Part shown: in pieces, positions 13,439-25,295 of the stretch
How the letters are laid out: every line of letters begins with the position of its first letter
Position numbering within the stretch: the stretch's first letter is position 1
Source: Ctenosaura bakeri
Lineage: Eukaryota > Chordata > Lepidosauria > Squamata > Iguanidae
Reading direction: 5' to 3'
DNA: 64,000 bases
NCBI GenBank assembly: GCA_948474755.1
Contig: CAOLHI010000354.1
Span: 1-64,000 of the forward strand
Translations under genes and position numbers: made by a program
The notes under the pieces: model-generated
Databases searched by the model: none
What the model was told of the DNA's origin: nothing
The model's input: only the letters and a program-made list of their open reading frames with translations

Positions 13439-13701
13439 GTGAGCCTTGCCAAGAGATTGTGAGGTTGTTGCTTTTGGGGGGGGGAGAGGGGGATGTTGAG
13501 GATCTAACAGCCTGGAGGCAGGATAGAGGACTGAGATGGTAGACAATTCCTTTGGTTTCTTAGATTTTGGAAATGCTACAAATGTCTGTAAGGTCCTTGA
13601 TTTCTATTTGCTGAAGGTGTTTGGCTGTAGAGAGATCTTCTCCATTGTGTTCATCTACAGTGACATCTTGCTACCTACCTTCTTCCAACTTCTTGTTCCA
13701 G
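13439..13701 (+). other. SEPTIN9: SEPTIN9 intron (263 bp)
   Basis: Short intron between the P-loop and DTPG exons. It has a G-rich run near its 5' end (13475-13490), which may act as an intronic splicing enhancer. No repeat is seen. Confidence 0.9.
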
Positions 13702-13783
13702 ATATTGAGGAAAAGGGTGTGCGTATGAAGCTCACTGTCATTGACACCCCGGGATTTGGAGACCATATCAACAATGAGAACTG
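13702..13783 (+). CDS. SEPTIN9: SEPTIN9 window exon 3 (G3/DTPG)
   Basis: This 82-nt exon lies 263 bp after the previous one. The acceptor is TTGTTCCAG and the donor GTACGTG. It encodes [20 protein letters not shown] followed by HINNEN. The DTPG G3 motif contacts the gamma phosphate through switch II. The exon ends with two bases of a cysteine codon (TG), completed by T at 14876. Confidence 0.97.
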
Positions 13784-14875
13784 GTACGTGACCATCAAAT
13801 GGGAAACTGAGAAGGCCAGTTTGTATGCTGTGTGTCAAACAAAACCAGACTTGTTTGGATTTGGATCTTTCTAACTGGCCCATACATCTGCATTCATGAG
13901 GATTGTCATCCTAATAGAGTTCCTTTGTGGGGAGCTAAAAAGGCTTTCCTCCTGGAAATCATAGGGGTCTACTGTGCTTTGGGTGCACAATTAGAGAAGG
14001 GTTATCTGTGTGGGTTACAGAGATGGGGGAAATAGGACTGAGCAGGTGAACAATGATTTCTTTACTACTGTCTGAGGTATCTGAAGCAAGAGTTCTCAAA
14101 CTGCAGCACAATAAGGACTGAAACTCCCTAAGTGCAGCAAATACAAATCTTCTTTGGATCTCATTCTTGTCCTTAAGTCTAGAGGCTAGCAGAGGGTCAC
14201 TGGGTGAAATGTCCTTAAGAAAACAGAAACTTGCTAGATATAGTAAGTTCCTGCAGCCCAAGAGCTCTCTGTGTGTCCATGGTGCTGCTGCCCACTAGGG
14301 AGAATTCCTGGCCCTGGTTCAGGGTGCAGACCCCTCACGAAAGTGGAAAAACCTTGAATAACTCTCCCCTTGCACTCCCCCTCCTATTCCCTTGTCTTTT
14401 GCCCTGTTATGCCTGCCCTCTTTCTCCATGCCTGGCAAAAAGCAAGGGAATGGTGGAGGGGATGCATGAGAACTCACTAATAACCTTTTTCTTAGCTTCC
14501 TTCTCCACACAGTGCTTCCCCCTCCCATTCCCTTGGCTTTTCCCACAGCAAGCATTCTCCATGTCCAGGCAAAAGGCAAGGGAATGGGGAGAAGCATGTG
14601 TGCACCTTCCTTCTTCAGGTAGTGCTCCCCCTCCCATTCCCTTGCCTTTCGCCCGGGCAAGGAGAAGGAAAGCACATGTGCTTGGGCAAAAGGCAAGGGA
14701 ATGGGGAGGGGGAGATAAGTGCAGGCCTCATGAACAATCAGTTTCATGAAGGTTAAACCTGCAAATGTGGAGGGAGGACTATACTTTATACCTTCTGAAT
14801 TAGTAGAATTTTGTAAGTGTGGACTTGCTGAGTTATACTGCTCTTCCTTTCACGGACATAATTTTTCTTTCTTAG
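13784..14875 (+). other. SEPTIN9: SEPTIN9 intron (1.1 kb)
   Basis: Almost half of this intron is the hairpin-rich MITE at 14318-14781. The remainder shows no recognised feature. Confidence 0.9.
14318..14781. mobile_element. TA-flanked MITE with three internal hairpin modules
   Basis: The right end (CAAATGTGGAGGGAGGACTA followed by TA) matches the right end of the element at 39631-40239. The left interior (GTTCAGGGTGCAGACCCCTC) also matches, but the left terminal repeat is lost. Three modules pair a C-rich arm containing ATTCCCTTGCCTTTTGCC-like sequence with its complement GGCAAAAGGCAAGGGAAT: 14376-14402 with 14433-14460, 14517-14545 with 14567-14591, and 14627-14656 with 14684-14713. No transposase is encoded. 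The long frames across it on both strands follow from the repeated composition. Confidence 0.7.
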
Positions 14876-15013
14876 TTGGCAGCCCATTATGAAGTTCATC
14901 AATGACCAGTATGAGAAATACTTGCAGGAAGAGCTCAATATCAACCGGAAGAAACGGATACCGGATAGCAGAGTCCATTGCTGTATATACTTCATCCCTG
15001 CCACTGGCCATTC
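14876..15013 (+). CDS. SEPTIN9: SEPTIN9 window exon 4 (mid G domain)
   Basis: The exon starts after TTTCTTTCTTAG and ends at GTACGTA, 138 nt long. It encodes WQPIMKFINDQYEKYLQEE with L replacing the last E, then NINRKKRIPDSRVHCC and IYFIPATGH. The RKKRIPD segment is the conserved septin loop before the beta strand leading to G4. The last two bases (TC) form serine with the first base of the next exon. A hairpin-rich MITE ends only 92 bp upstream of the acceptor. Confidence 0.97.
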
Positions 15014-15194
15014 GTACGTATACTCCTGAACTGACTTTTTTTTTCTACAGAGAAACAAAGAAAATAAATTACTCATGTTTCAAGGTCCAGATGTTTACTC
15101 ATCCACCCTACTGCCTCCATAAGATTGGCTTGTTAGCACTTTATTTAATGCCACATTCTCACAAGTTAGGGCTCCTTTTGCAGGATGTGAATAG

Positions 15195-15320
15195 CGCAGA
15201 CATATGATATGATGACTAAAATAATGCTGAGACTTGAATTCAAATCCCCCTCACTGACAGGAACACCAGGTGACTTTAGGGCAGTTACCATTTCTCAGGC
15301 TAACCTTCCTGACAGACATA
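15195..15320 (+). mobile_element. Diverged tRNA-type SINE
   Basis: The string GAATTCAAATCCCC resembles a tRNA B box. It is followed by AGGTGACTTTAGGGCAGTTA and TCTCAGGCTAACCTTCCTGA, the order found in tRNA-derived SINEs. The tail is not the ACA type. Confidence 0.45.
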
Positions 15321-18300
15321 GCCTATAGCCTAAGGTCCTTAGAGCAGATCAGTTATAAAGATATGGATATAGTTATGGGTGTGGATATGAATCAAAGACA
15401 AAATTCCACCAGTGTGAACTGAACCACAATATGTCCCTGGAACCAGGTAGATCCAGCAAATATACACTGGCATATTCAGTCTCTGATTTCAGGTAAGGCT
15501 TAACTTCATGTGAGCATGCTTTTCAGACATTCTCACATGCCTGTGCATGTGCACACATGCATGCCTTTTCTTTTAGGACCATGGATACAGTGCTGACTCT
15601 TGAGTTTTTCTGCTAAAGGACCAATTCAATAGGCAGGCCCTCCTTGTGAGCCAGTGTAATTATACACTTCTGTTTCTCACATACACAGCCACTGAAACTT
15701 TAGCTTGCCTATCCGAGACCTTCTAATGGCATTCTGCAGTTTGCCTCTCACCCAGCTGCTTGCATGGTAGATGGTGCCTAGAAGTCTGCCTGGTGTATTC
15801 CCCTTCTCCCAGGAACATGTGTTTCCAATAGAATAAATGGTTTTGAAGCTATGAGACACTCCATAATTGACTTTCATGTCCCTGCAGTTGCTTTTGGCTA
15901 CAAGTAGTGTGATACCACTGCTGAGGGTTAGACCAAGGTGTTCCCTTGGCTCCTGCCACAGACAGCTTGTCCTGGGGTTGTTGGTTTCTGATTCTGATTT
16001 CAAAATGAACATGCAGATCTGTGGACGGAGGAAGACAAAGCCGGCAAGCCTTAATCAAGACTTAGATTGCAGTTTTTCAGATGGATGGGGAGGGATGAGG
16101 TAGGGTTTGGAGCAGAAGGGAAGCTTTAGTAGGGAACAACAAGCAACTGTTCACTCTCCCCACCCCCTGCTTTTTTTCTCCAAAAGCATATGCTTTTGAT
16201 GGTTATCATTGCCCTAGAAATTCCTTCAGCTTGTCATATCACTTCCACTTCCAGTGCCAGCAATTTAGTGATAGAAATTAATTCCAAGCTTGGCTATTCT
16301 TGCCTTTCATGGAACTTTTCGGATATAATAACAGTGCCCTTTGGTTCTCCTTAACAAAGTTGGATCATTATCAAGGAAAACTAGTTTGGCACTGTGACAC
16401 CCAGTGAAATGCTGTATCCTTCAGGACAGAAAAAGGTGTTGGGGGAGGGGGGTTTCTCTGTGCATTATCATAACTTCTTGGCAGCTCTGCTCTCTTGTCA
16501 CCAGAGAGCCTCTCCCATGCCGTTTCAAGGCTCATTATGTTAGTTGCCCACACAGAGCAAAACTAACTGCCTGACCCAGGTGCCAGCTGCAAATGGACCC
16601 TGGATTGGGGGACTTTGTGGTATACCATCTTCTCCTGCTCAGAAAGCTCTTCTTGCAACTGGCACTTGGGTTGTATTGGCTTTCCCTGCCCTCTACCATT
16701 CCCCAGGGAGAGAATATGGAAAGACTCAAATGAGGAGAGAGTGTGCCATCACGGATCCTGCATGCCTCAGTCAGGTATATGATTCATGTAGAGGTGTTGA
16801 TTTCTTCCTGTAGAGACCTTTTTGCATCTCTCGCAGGTTTTACGTGGTGTGAAACTTCATAGATCTTAATAAATGGTGAGGCTCCATTGTGGAAGATTTT
16901 TGGGGAAAACAGAAACCTGACCCTACTTCCGCCTGCCTTTGTGTTTTTCACTTTTTTCCACAATGTAAAGGGAGAAGCACCAACGTGTGTGTATGTTTAT
17001 GCATACAAAATTCATGCTTACAACAATATGTTTGTTGACCTGGTTGTAGTCTTTGGTTTGCTTGATGTCTTTAGCCATCCTGTTAATAGAAGCCTCCTAG
17101 AGCACCAAATCCACAATTTGTTTTCCTGTTCTTCCCTGTTAAATGATGAGGATGGTCCTAGTGTGTGCTTGATAACCAGTACAATTTGGTGTCAAACACC
17201 TGAGAGCAGCTCAGCCACATCCCAGGAGTGTGAGCAGTCCATTCTTCCTAATTTATAAAACCATATGTTCATGGTTCTGCTGCATAGCAAGTATCAAGTA
17301 CCGAATGCCTGTTCCATAGGGTTTCCTGCTCCAAAAACTACAAAGGCCCCTAACCCCCACTGAGTTATGGAGAGAAGCCTGAAAATATGTGCACAGTAAT
17401 TTATTATAATGTACATAAACTGGAAGGCATTTTTATGAGTCTTCCCTAGGCAGGAAACCACTATATAGCAGGTATGTTAATAGATTATGATAATAATAAA
17501 TAAATGCAGGTTTCTTCACACACACACCTGAAATGTCAATAAGCGCCAAACATGTCCTACATTTCTCCCTGTTCTAATTAAGCCAACCATGGGTCCTGGC
17601 ACCTTCCCTCTGAAGCACATGCATTTTTCACATGCTGCCTGCATTTGCATATTGTACATCAAGCTTCAGTCCCTTTGGGACATGCAGTCCAGCTTGAAAT
17701 GAGCACTGTTTTCTGGGCTGATGGAATTTGGATTAAATTCAATTCAGCTCAAGTCTCTCTCTCTCCCCTCTCTTTCTCTCTCTATCTGTCTTTCAGTAGT
17801 CATAAATATTTATTGTATACTGAGTCAGACATGCACAGGAAAGCTCCAAGTGGCTTTTATGAGCCTTTTGAATCCCTCACTCAGGACTATAAGGCAATGC
17901 TATTGTCCCATCTCATTAGTGCCTGAGTTCGATGGGTGCTATGTTTGGTTCTGAAATTGAACTGGCTATAGTATTTTTTTAAAAGCCTCTCCCATTTTAG
18001 TTTTTCCTGAATTAGAACTTTTTGTAAATTGTTTGACAATTGTAAGGAGTTCCCTCATTTTCTAGGGGGAACATTGTTCTTCCTTCTCTCTCATCATCAT
18101 CATGGACTGTATTTCTGCCCATGTTTTCAAACCAGTCTGCTATTCCCTGTCCTTTTTCAATTGTACATTAAAACTCCTGTTTTAGACTTTAGGTTGAGGA
18201 GGAAGACCCACCAAATAGTAAAACAGCAGGCAGGTGACACCCTATAAATTCACCACTTTTGACATCTGGAAAACCCCTAGCTGATTCTGCAAAGAGACTA

Positions 18301-21300
18301 TGAATTTGGACATCTTAACTCGTCAGCTCCCTTGGGTTATGCATACTGCTATGCATGACTGTGAGCTCTTGTAGATTTCCAGTAGTACTGGCATATAGTG
18401 AGTTATTTTGTTTGAAGATTTGACTCCTCATAATGCCTTGTTGTGGTTGTTTCCTGTATTCAAGTTGTACCTTAAACATATCATGATTTTATCTCTAGTG
18501 TGTTGCTGGTTGTAGGGCATTTTTGCACTACTCCCAATCTGGTTTCTTTTCAGTTGCACTTTTCTTGAGGTGTGTGGGTAAGTGGTTTGGGCACATTTTC
18601 ACTCATCACTTCCATTCTTTTCCTGAATTCAACTTCTTGCCCCTGCTCCTCCCCCCAATATTCAGAGTCCCTGTTTCACACATTGATTTTTTTAAAATGT
18701 TACAGTCATAGTGCTGTCATAGTACCATCAATGTTATGGTCATTGCTTGTACCACTTCAGCAATGTAATTGTAAAAAGAAAGGGAAAAACATTCAGCCTG
18801 GTAATTGGAAGTGTAGTGAAAGCATCATGGTCATCAGAAGACCTGTGTAGCAAAGATCACTTCTCCATTGAACATTTCTTCAGTGAGATCACCCAAAAGT
18901 GCAGTGGCAGAAACCTGCTGAGAATGGATACAGAAAAGTGACATCCCCATCCGTATCAGGAACTCTGAAGATGGGGGACAAAATCTCACCTTGTAATGGG
19001 TATAGAAAGTTGCAGCTAGTATTGGAAATTTACAAGGAAAAGATCAGGACAGGAGGGGTGTCCTATGGATATATTTAAAAACCACGATTAGTAGTTGGAA
19101 ATCCTGAGGCTTTCTGCCAGTCTGAAGCAGCCCTCTGTATGCTGGAAGTTTTGCTTCAGATTTTAGTAATCACAAGCCAAACTGATTCTGCAAAAATGTG
19201 AGGAGAGACAGTCTGTCTTTGTCTAGCCCTGCTGGCACAGTCAGTTGACTTTGAATTCTTGGGGATACAGTAAGTCATGATGTTTAAAAAAATAGCCGAG
19301 GAGAGTTGATGGTTCCAAGTGGAATTATGAGATTTTGTACAGCATGGCGTAGGTATCAAGGATGGACAGACAGTCTCCCTCATTTTGGAAGAGGACATTA
19401 TGAATGTGTTATGAAGTGGAAGCTGAATTGCCTGGGCCAATCAATAGTATTGTTAATTCCTTGTTCAGCTAGTGGTGCAACTGTGGCCAGATTTCAGATC
19501 TTAAATCCAGGGCTCCATACTACAAAGGAACCCAAATGACCATCCTTAGGGTATGAAGTGATGATGGTAATGGCAGACAAACCTGGCGTTAGCATCTGGA
19601 CTGATATGGGCATACCAGAGTCAATGCTGGTCACTGTGGCAATTTTACCTTAATTTTTTAAAAATACACATATTATAAGGGGAAGCAACTGACACATATG
19701 TACTTTGAAGTACTAGTTTTAACACTTTCTTTTTTACGTTAAGAAACCTTTTTTCTAACAGAATGGTGCCTATTCCCAAATAAATGTGTTTAGCATGAGG
19801 GCAACAGAAACAATGTCAATGTTATTCCTGTATTCACAGTGATGTTGTGATTTAAGTGAGTTTAAAATATTAAAACAACATTATAATTCAAAACTAAGTG
19901 CCTGGTGCTGGACTATGTAGCCTGATGCCCTTCAGATGTTTTTAGGCAGCAGTATCCATGAGCCCCAACCAGAACGGCCAGTGGTCAGGCACTATAGGAA
20001 TCTCAGGAGCTTGTTAATGTAAGAAGGATGCTAGGTCATCTACCCTTTATCTAGTATGATTTTGACAGTCCACGTTGATTGTTTCACATCTTTTGTTATA
20101 TGTATGGTGATTGGATAAAGAGGAGAGTCTGCTAACCTTCTACAGCTGTTGCACACCATAAATATTAAGTTGCAGGTATAGAGAGAATGAAGTTACTAAA
20201 GAAGAAGTTACCACATTGTCCAGAAATAGTGTGCTTGTGGGCTGCATTGCTTCCTGCTTTGCTTTGCCTTCTGTTTACTCAAATAATCCAGAATACAAAA
20301 TTCCTCCTAAGTATAATTTCATATCAGAGAAAACAAGAAATGTGGATGGATATTATTGGCTAAATTTATTGCTGGGACAAGTAAGCAAAAATCCACTACA
20401 GCTTCCAATAAAGTTACTTTGAAATGTTTGATTTTCTTAAGCCTTTGAAGTCAATTTCATTAATAATGCAATGTCCTCAATCAAAAAAGAACAAAGGAGG
20501 TCCAACAAAGGAGGAGCAACTCATTTTCCCCAAAGAAAGGTGGTAGGATGGGGATTTCCTTCTGTTCCAGTTATATGTTTATTTTTAGATGATTCAGAAG
20601 CCTCCTTTCAGTACAACAAATGTCATGATAAGGATTGACAATTAGCATGAAACAAAAAATATTTAGAAAGAAGACATCTCCAGGGGAAAAAAGAAACATC
20701 AGTGTGAGCTAGTAGTATCCTGTAAAGCCAACTGTAATTGGATAAGGTATTTTTTTAAGGACTAAGACCCATTCCCCCCCCCCATGTGATACATCTCACA
20801 AGCAGCTGTTTCCCATGGGTCTCCAATGTAGGCATGTAAGCTTCTTTAAATTAAATTATTGTGGGCAACAACAAATTAATTTTGCTATTTTCCTCTTCAC
20901 TGTAAGAAAGTTCTCAAGAATGGTTCAGTTTTCAACGGTTGTTCCCAGTTTGGAACTTTTTGTTAAAAGGCATATCTTTTGTGTGTGAAGAAGACAACAT
21001 TTTCTGTTTGCAGTTTTCTCTTCTACATACGCATTTGTTTTCTGCACAAAATAATGGGAGGTTTTTGTACAAAGAGACAAAAGACAAACTGTGAAGATTC
21101 TTGCCTGCCCAATATTCTCCTCATCAGGGTTTCTCAACACCCTTGTGGGAAACGCATGTTTCATCTGTCAGTTGAATATTTTTGAATATTTTTTTCTATC
21201 GCTATCCTGCTGTGCTCTGAAGTCAGAAGGCTAATGCTTGTCCATTTGCATCTCCCAGGCAGCATGGCTTCCAGGCTCACACACTCTTCCTCTTCACGAG

Positions 21301-22126
21301 GCCTCTTAGCCTTCCCAGCATAGTCCTTTTCTAGACTGCATCCTGCACTGGGGGGTCTTCTCATTGTGTTCTTTCCACTATTACAGCTAGCAGCTTTTTT
21401 CTCCATTGGCAAAGTGTGCCTGTTCACATGCTCAAGGCCTTGCTGGCTGAAATAAATAACCAGCCAATCCAAATTTCCATGTTGCTTTTATTTTGTTTTA
21501 TTTTATTTTATTGAGGAGAATGGGACAAGCGTTCAGTCCTGCCATCCAGCCAGGAGGCCAGCTAGACTGCTTGTAGCAAAACAGCTTTATCCATTCAGCC
21601 AAAATTTACACACCCACACAGACTCACACCAGCCTAACTCAGTGAGGCCTGTGTCATTATAGGCTAAGGATTAATTGGATTCTAATTAGTTTTTGCTGAG
21701 CACAGAGGAGAGTCACATTTCTTTCGGCCTGTGAAAACTGCTTTAAACCTGCTCTTGACAAACATTTTCCTTTTGTGGGTCATTGGTATGGAATGGCTAC
21801 TCCCTATAAACTGCCAGGCCTAGCCAAGATATTTTGGAAATGGTGGGGTGAGGAGGAGGGGAGAAGGAGAAATATACTTTTGGTCTGCTAAGCATTTGGC
21901 ATTGTATTTTTTGGCAAAAACAATCCCTAATTAGGAAGCCTTCTCTGAGCTGAAATTCTTGGACGTTCTATTTTTGCTGACGTCTGCATAAGTCGGGGAA
22001 CTTAACACACACAGATTTGCTTTAACTTGGATTGTCACTCCCAGAAAAGAAGGCGTATTACAGTACCAGTGTGCATGTTTGATATGTGACAAGTGAATAT
22101 GTGGTGTTCATGAGCCTGCACATTCA

Positions 22127-22206
22127 AAGTTACTTTTGGGGCTATAACCCATGCTGACTGTGGATTCTGGCAATTGTTGTCCAAAAAGGTAACTTTTCAA
22201 GGGTTT
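22127..22206. repeat. Fold-back MITE core
   Basis: GTTACTTTTGGGGCTATAAC on the left is matched in reverse by TTGTTGTCCAAAAAGGTAAC on the right around a GGATTCTGG core. The same ends occur at 33496-33614 in the 3' UTR and near 41480-41602, so these appear to be copies of one palindromic family. Confidence 0.5.
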
Positions 22207-22450
22207 GACACATACACAGTCATCTTCTCAAAGGTCTGAATGCACACAAAATGAAGAAGATATCCTTTTGCTTCAGTGATGCAGTTATTAAAACTACTGT
22301 TTCTGGCAATCCGCTTCTACATCTTGTTCAAAATCAACAGTATGTGTAACAAACTGCTAACCCTTAATATTCACAGTAGGGAATATGTTTTATTTAGCCA
22401 TATTTCTAACCTGTACTTTCTTTAAGGAGGCCAAGGCGGGATGCATGAAC

Positions 22451-22646
22451 ATTATTGTTGTTCATCTTCAAGTAATTTCTGATTTATAGCGACCCTAGGG
22501 CAAGAACCCATCATGGGGTTTCTGAGGCTGAGAGTGTGTGACATGCCCAAGGTCACCCAATGGGTTTCTATGGCCAAGTGGGAAATTGAACCCTGGTCTC
22601 TAGAAACATAATTTAACACTCAAACCACTATACCACATTGGCTCTC
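22451..22646 (-). mobile_element. Sauria/ACA-type SINE
   Basis: Reverse orientation. The plus strand starts with the tail complement ATTATTGTTGTTCATCTTCA, followed by TAGCGACCCTAGGG, GAGGCTGAGAGTGTGTGACA and AAATTGAACCCTGGTCTC. It ends with the tRNA-like head complement (ACCACTATACCACATTGGCT). Confidence 0.8.
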
Positions 22647-22699
22647 TACAGAAAGATTACCAGCTCTATTTTATTTTATTGGTTGATTGATAGATCAGT

Positions 22700-22850
22700 T
22701 GTGCATGTATATATTTTCACAGTAATCCTATGAAGTAGGCTTTATAGAGTAGACATGTCCCAGGTCATCCAATGAAGTTCATCGCTGAGTCAGCAACTAA
22801 ACTCAGGACTCCTTATAGCCAGGCAACCATCAGTCTTCTATACAAATCAG
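22700..22850 (-). mobile_element. MIR-like (CORE-SINE) remnant
   Basis: The segments CACAGTAATCCTATGAAGTA, GGTCATCCAATGAAG and ACTCAGGACTCCT keep the order of the MIR consensus read in reverse complement. It is strongly diverged, as expected for an old amniote repeat. Confidence 0.4.
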
Positions 22851-23941
22851 ATATACAACTAGGTAATAACTGAATAGAATTATTCTGTGTCCTGAGTCTC
22901 AGGGACAAACTAAACTGAGATTCCGTTAACACAACTGGCAATTCATTAATGGTTTTCAAACAGTAAATAGCAAGCAGGGGTCCTGCCTGGTAAGAGGGAG
23001 CAGGGGGATTCCAGCATTCCTTCCTTCCTCTGTTGTGGGAATAGACTCACTTTGGCCGCTGTTCAAGTTGGGAGAAAAATTCTATTAGCTGAATGGGATT
23101 GTTCTCTGTCAAAGCAAACAGATGTGTGGAGCACAATTCAGATCAGGATAAGAACTAGATGCTTAAAGCCACCCTATTCCCTGTCTCCAGCATCTCAGTA
23201 TGGGTGATAGAGCACATAATACTTAGGGTTTTTTTTTTTAAAAAAAAAAATCAAGTAATTGATATTTATGTGAAAGATACCTCATCTGGCTTGATGCTTA
23301 CCTGGTCTGTGACAAGAAAATATCAGTGTTAAACATATGCCCATGTGTCCTTTGCCACCACTTGGTCCTCTCTGTGGAATTACTGTTAATCACATATAAA
23401 TGGATCAGTTTGAACCACAGATACCCCCATCTGCAAAAATTGGGGAATGCTGGCTTGTAGTACAACAGTATCAAAAAACAGGGGATCAAATGTCACAGAA
23501 CACCTGGACAGGAAGGTACATTGGCTGTTTATAGTACCTATGTTATTTTGGCAGTCTAAGGCCTGTAGCCAGTTGTTAATGCGCAGTTAGAATAGATGCA
23601 TGGAGTTACTGGAATTTATATTGGTTTTAAGTTACTACGTGTCCATTGACTAGCCAACTTTCAGTGACCAGATACTGGTTCCAGCCCCCATCTAGCTCCT
23701 GTGGTCCTATCTAGCTCTCTCTCATGGTAGAAGGAGAAGATTCCTAGTAGATGGAGCAGAAGCAAGGATACCTGTATTCACATTCCAGCTCTGTTCTTTG
23801 ACTTTAGGCAGAAGCTCCTAAGCAAGGAGAGGGGCCTTCCTTTTCATGGCATTTGAATCACTGGGAAGAAGGAGGGAAAGAGAAGGTTAAAGCCATGCAT
23901 TTCAATCTCCATAGCCTCTTTTCCTGTTATCTTTCTTCTAG

Positions 23942-24059
23942 CCTCCGACCACTGGACATTGAATTCATGAGACGCCTCAGCAAAGTGGTCAACATTGTGC
24001 CTGTCATTGCCAAAGCAGATACATTAACATTGGAGGAGAGGGACTACTTCAAACAAAGG
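23942..24059 (+). CDS. SEPTIN9: SEPTIN9 window exon 5 (G4/AKAD)
   Basis: After an 8.9-kb intron the acceptor CTTTCTTCTAG opens a 118-nt exon ending in phase 0 at GTAAGG. It encodes [32 protein letters not shown] and RDYFKQR. AKAD is the G4 guanine-specificity motif. RDYFKQR differs slightly from the mammalian form at a surface position, which I read as ordinary divergence. Confidence 0.97.
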
Positions 24060-25199
24060 GTAAGGGGCAGGTGGTGGTGGTGGAAGTGAGATGGTACCTT
24101 CTCTGACCTTCCTGAGAATCACTTCCTTCTGTAACTCCCCTTATCCCCACATGATGAAATCCAATCGCTGGCCAGGATCCCAGCACATTCCTTGAGATGA
24201 AGCTCAGATCAATCTTGCCTGGTGGGAGAGGAAAGGCCTTCAACGATCTCCAGACCTATTGCCTATGTTTCTCTTGGCTTGCCCTCTCTTCAGGGAGAAG
24301 GAATAAATTCATTTTCCCATTCTGATTCCTTCTGCTTTCTCAGATATTTCTACAGGTGGATTTTCTTTTTATAAAAAAAAACATTTCTCCACTAAAATTG
24401 CTATGGAAAAAGAGAGCCTCTCTGTGTAACTCAGAAGCATTCTCAACTTTCTACCCTGGCTTCTTGCCACCTGACTTTTCAACCACCTTCTCTGGGCCTG
24501 GAGTTAATACCTGAAGCAATATATGCTTTACTCTCACCCTGTTCTGGTTACCTACTTTTTTGTCTTCGATTTCTTCTCTGTGACGAAGTAGTGAGAGAAA
24601 TAAAGTACTGTCTTTCCCTTTGCACGTTTTTCACCGCTGGTGCCCTTGGAGCAGATGACCCATGGGCAGCAGGGGAAGGTCACAGTGCAATTTCCGTGGG
24701 AGGCTGTAGTAAACAGCATGGATCCTTTAGATGATCAAAGAAAATCTTCAAATGTTCACACTCCCTAGTAATGTCCTGCACTTGCTGCGTAATGTGTATC
24801 TAGTCAGCCATGTCCATAACAGTCACTGTTACTTGTTTGTTTTACAAAATGCGGGCCAGCCTGCCTGCCTTTGAACTCAAAGTTCTGCGTTTGGGTTTTC
24901 CCAGGCAGACACTCATCTAGACACTGATCAAACTCAGACCTACTAAGTTTCTGCAAGGTTGCTATACCTTAGACAGTGTCGTGGGACCCCTTGTGGGTGA
25001 GAGGGAGTGCAGCCCCATGTGAACTTTGCTGCAGTTCCTTGGTTCAGCACTCCTTCCTTCCTTCCTTCCTTCCTTCCTTCCTTCCTTCCTTCCTTCCTTC
25101 CTTTCTTTCTTTCTTTCTTTCTTTCCCCCCCACTGTTTTGGAAGGGTGGGGCAGTTTCTGTCTAATCACAGATCTGTTTTGTTCCATTTGTTTTCTTAG
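24060..25199 (+). other. SEPTIN9: SEPTIN9 intron (1.1 kb)
   Basis: Unique-looking sequence for the most part, ending with the CCTT/CTTT microsatellite described separately just before the next exon. Confidence 0.9.
25050..25131 (+). repeat. Pure pyrimidine microsatellite (CCTT)n(CTTT)n
   Basis: Eighty-two consecutive pyrimidines run as CCTT units, then CTTT units, then a short C run. The tract ends 68 bp before the acceptor of the exon at 25200. Confidence 0.95.
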
Positions 25200-25295
25200 A
25201 TCACAGCAGATCTCCTTGCCAATGGCATTGATGTGTATCCACAGAAACAGTTTGATGAAGATTCTGAAGACCGACTAATAAATGAAAAATTTAGA
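25200..25295 (+). CDS. SEPTIN9: SEPTIN9 window exon 6
   Basis: This 96-nt phase-0 exon lies between the acceptor TTTTCTTAG and donor GTGAGTG. It encodes ITADLLANGIDVYPQKQFDE followed by DSEDRLINEKFR, the segment between G4 and the septin-unique element. An 82-nt uninterrupted pyrimidine microsatellite sits 68 bp upstream of the exon (25050-25131). Confidence 0.97.

Larger units (their letters stand above)
15014..23941 (+). other. SEPTIN9: SEPTIN9 intron (8.9 kb)
   Basis: Largest intron after the P-loop. It contains a diverged tRNA-type SINE at 15195-15320, a fold-back MITE core at 22127-22206, a Sauria-type SINE at 22451-22646 and a MIR-like remnant at 22700-22850. A repeat-poor A/T-rich stretch with TAATTA-type motifs lies at 21640-22010. 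No further exon is recognised. Confidence 0.85.

Noticed and set aside
14231..14749. 172- and 142-codon frames on both strands
   Set aside because: They run through the hairpin-rich MITE. The repeated composition keeps frames open on both strands, which argues against coding.
24976..25278. 100-codon frame overlapping a septin exon
   Set aside because: It is held open by the pyrimidine microsatellite and is in a different frame from the septin exon.
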